Of a stretch of 64,000 nucleotides of DNA, positions 62,336 through 64,000 are shown piece after piece; positions within the stretch are counted from its first letter, which is position 1, and every line of letters starts with the position of its first letter. Below the pieces are notes generated by a model. The model saw only the letters and a list, made by a program, of their open reading frames with translations. It was not told where the DNA came from and did not search any database. The DNA lies in the NCBI RefSeq assembly GCF_003219795.1, contig NZ_QJVC01000019.1:1-64000 (forward strand), read 5' to 3'. The stretch is from Arthrobacter psychrolactophilus. Lineage in GTDB: Bacteria; Actinomycetota; Actinomycetes; Actinomycetales; Micrococcaceae. The position numbers and the translations under genes were made by a program.

Positions 62336-62821
62336 ATGGATGACTCACAACGGACAGCGCAGTACTTGGCCCAGGCGGTGGCGTTGGCGACCGAAAACGT
62401 CCGCAACAGTGGCGGTCCCTTCGGCGCTATCGTGGTCATGGCTGATGGCCGTGTCTTTGAGGGCGTGAACCGGGTGACTGCCAATTTGGATCCCACGGCC
62501 CACGCGGAAGTGACGGCGATCCGGGCTGCCTGCCAGGGGACCGGGGACTTTGATCTCTCGGGTGCCACACTGTTTTCCAGCTGCGAACCCTGCCCCATGT
62601 GTCTGGCATCCTCGCTCTGGGCGCGCATTGGCACTGTGTATTTCGCCGCAGACCGCCACGATGCCACTGCTGCTGGCTTCGACGACGCCCTGTTTTACCA
62701 ATACTTTGAGAATCCCGAGCGCAGCTCCCTCATGCCTGTCTCGCAGCTGGCGCCGGACACCGGCACCGTGCAGGATCCCTTCGACGCGTGGCGTGCCAAG
62801 AGCGACAAAACCGAGTACTAG
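62336..62821 (+). CDS. Guanine deaminase-like nucleoside/base deaminase
   Basis: 161 residues from the ATG at 62336, with GGAAG upstream. Cytidine-deaminase fold with NSGGPFGAIVVMADGRV, zinc ligand and general acid in PTAHAEVTAIRAAC, and the two cysteines in LFSSCEPCPMCLASSLWA. The tail (FDDALFYQYFENPERS) resembles GuaD. It would convert guanine to xanthine, which XdhAB then oxidises. The divergent arrangement suggests joint control from the 62112-62335 region; I see no operator I can name there. Confidence 0.85.
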   Translation: MDDSQRTAQYLAQAVALATENVRNSGGPFGAIVVMADGRVFEGVNRVTANLDPTAHAEVTAIRAACQGTGDFDLSGATLFSSCEPCPMCLASSLWARIGTVYFAADRHDATAAGFDDALFYQYFENPERSSLMPVSQLAPDTGTVQDPFDAWRAKSDKTEY

Positions 62822-62836
62822 CGATTATCGACAACA

Positions 62837-62867
62837 GTCCCGCCTCTGAACGGTTCAGGGGCGGGAC
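62837..62867. terminator. Hairpin after the deaminase gene
   Basis: 15-bp arms (62837-62851 / 62853-62867) with one G-T pair; the central bases form the loop. It starts 16 bases after the stop. Confidence 0.78.
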
Positions 62868-63115
62868 ACGGTCCCAGTATCCGAGAAGACGGGCCCGAGA
62901 TGCGTTCTCGGCGTCGGGGGTGGCTGACAGGACGTCGGGGGTGCCTGACCCGACGTTGAGTTGGCAGGTAATGCCCCTAAAACTGGCTCTAAGCGGCGTG
63001 ATGTGGCGGGTCAACGTTGGCGAAGCGGAGGGTGAGGGGTACGCCGTCGAACTTTGGCAGGGAAACGCAAAAGGAGAGCATGCCGGGTGACATACTCTCC
63101 TCTTGCCGGATGCAC
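62868..63115. other. Intergenic region with a 21-base tandem duplication
   Basis: CGTCGGGGGTGGCTGAC at 62912-62928 recurs as CGTCGGGGGTGCCTGAC at 62933-62949 (one difference), and CGTCGGG/CCCGACG can pair at 62933-62955. No gene seen. Confidence 0.5.
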
Positions 63116-64000
63116 TTAGGCGTTGGCAGGCTCCCGCTGGGGATCCGCGCCGTCGGCCGTGGTGAGGTTGGCCAGCTCCTCATCGCTGTCATCGGCGAAC
63201 GGGTTGCCGTTGCGAGGAGCGTTGTACAGTTCCTCGTCCAGGATGCCCTGACGCTTGGCGACGATCGTGGGAACCAGCGCCTGGCCGGCCACGTTCAGGG
63301 CGGTGCGGCCCATATCGACGATCGGGTCCACTGCCAGCAACAGTCCGACGCCGGCCAACGGCAGTCCCAGCGTTGACAGGGTCAGGGTCAACATGACGAC
63401 GGCACCGGTGGTGCCCGCGGTGGCGGCAGAACCGAGCACCGAGACCAGCACGATGAGCAGGTACTGGCCCAGATCCAGCTGAATTCCGAAGAACTGCGCC
63501 ACAAAGATGGCAGCGACGGCCGGGTAGATTGCGGCGCAACCGTCCATCTTGGTCGTGGCACCCAAGGGTACGGCGAAGGAGGCGTAGGCGCGGGGAACAC
63601 CTAGGTTACGCTCGGTCACGCGCTGGGTCAGCGGCAAGGTGCCGATCGAGGAGCGGGACACGAAGCCCAACTGAACGGCCGGCCACACACCGGAGAAGTA
63701 CTGCTTGATGGACAGGCCGTGGGTGCGCACGATGATCGGGTACACCACGAACATGACCAGGGCCAGGCCCACGTAAATGGCAACCGTGAACTTCACGAGC
63801 GAGCCCATTGTGGTCCAGCCGTAGGTGGCCACGGCGTTACCGATCAGGCCAACGGTTCCGATCGGGGCCAGGCGGATGATCCACCACAGCACCTTCTGAA
63901 TGACGGCAAGAGCCGAGCCATTGAGCTTCAGGAACGGATCGGCGGCCTTGCCGACCTTGAGGGCGGCGATGCCAACCACAATCGCGATGACCAGGATTTG
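63116..64000 (-). CDS. Dicarboxylate/amino-acid:cation symporter (DAACS), 3' part
   Basis: The reading frame is open to the window end, so its 5' part is missing; about 294 residues are visible. Family markers: VLWWIIRLAPIGTVGLIGNA, SSIGTLPLTQRV in place of the serine-rich hairpin, FAVPLGATTKMDGCAAIYPA, GTTGAVVMLTLTLSTLGLPL and VDPIVDMGRTALNVAGQAL. It takes up C4-dicarboxylates or glutamate/aspartate with protons or sodium. The C-terminal tail (FADDSDEELANLTTADGAD) is long and acidic. Convergent with the deaminase gene. Confidence 0.92.
   Translation of the reverse strand, partial: QILVIAIVVGIAALKVGKAADPFLKLNGSALAVIQKVLWWIIRLAPIGTVGLIGNAVATYGWTTMGSLVKFTVAIYVGLALVMFVVYPIIVRTHGLSIKQYFSGVWPAVQLGFVSRSSIGTLPLTQRVTERNLGVPRAYASFAVPLGATTKMDGCAAIYPAVAAIFVAQFFGIQLDLGQYLLIVLVSVLGSAATAGTTGAVVMLTLTLSTLGLPLAGVGLLLAVDPIVDMGRTALNVAGQALVPTIVAKRQGILDEELYNAPRNGNPFADDSDEELANLTTADGADPQREPANA

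Noticed and set aside
62912-62949. Regulatory iteron
   Set aside because: Only two 17-base units, in a gap between convergent genes downstream of both, so promoter control is unlikely.

Overview
The window looks like a chromosome segment of a high-GC Gram-positive bacterium, most likely an Arthrobacter-like member of the Micrococcaceae. Pointers are frequent GTG/TTG starts, a fused HemD with a winged-helix tail, a DUF2505 protein, an LpdA-type flavoprotein without redox cysteines, an AccA3-type biotin-carboxylase/BCCP fusion, and SipW-tag proteins of the actinobacterial kind. This placement rests on gene content and protein style, not on a search.

Layout. 1-775: insertion-sequence wreckage (two copies of an ISL3-type 3' end around a cut IS3-type orfA). 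1149-11402, minus strand: a Wzx/Wzy-type exopolysaccharide cluster (initiating phosphosugar transferase, UDP-sugar dehydrogenase, three glycosyltransferases, ketal-pyruvyl transferase, polymerase, flippase), ending in a nucleotidyltransferase plus PqqD-like pair. An octanucleotide tandem array separates that pair from the flippase gene. Much of this cluster is visibly more A+T-rich than its surroundings. 11665-14570: LCP protein, VanZ protein, NhaA antiporter. 14819-18865, plus strand: a tight run of three SipW-tag (TasA/camelysin-like) exported proteins, two SipW-type signal peptidases and one wall-anchor-like protein. The second peptidase is fused to a segment resembling its own substrates. 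A Tat-exported protein follows.

19.8-27.9 kb: DUF2505, mfd, a lipoprotein, a small membrane protein, deoC and hemD-wHTH. 26.6-32.0 and 38.4-43.5 kb: assimilatory nitrate/nitrite reduction in two blocks (nirB-cobA-hemD with divergent nirD; narK-nasA-nasB). Between them lie phosphosugar mutase, purine nucleoside phosphorylase, lpdA, and an NSS transporter with its 47-residue small subunit. Three GlnR-like AC-N9-AC sites sit upstream of nirB/nirD and narK, suggesting common nitrogen control.

43.8-64 kb: an MHS transporter, a small monooxygenase, accA3, a repressor/membrane-protein pair, Maf, a DUF779/aldehyde dehydrogenase/GAF-regulator module, an MMPL exporter with TetR and a clear operator-like dyad, xdhABC with a divergent guanine-deaminase-like gene (guanine to xanthine to urate), and the 3' part of a dicarboxylate symporter running off the window.

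Intergenic regions repeatedly carry very long near-perfect hairpins (up to 27-bp arms), usually at gene ends and mostly without an obvious U-tract. I recognised no rRNA, tRNA or CRISPR array.
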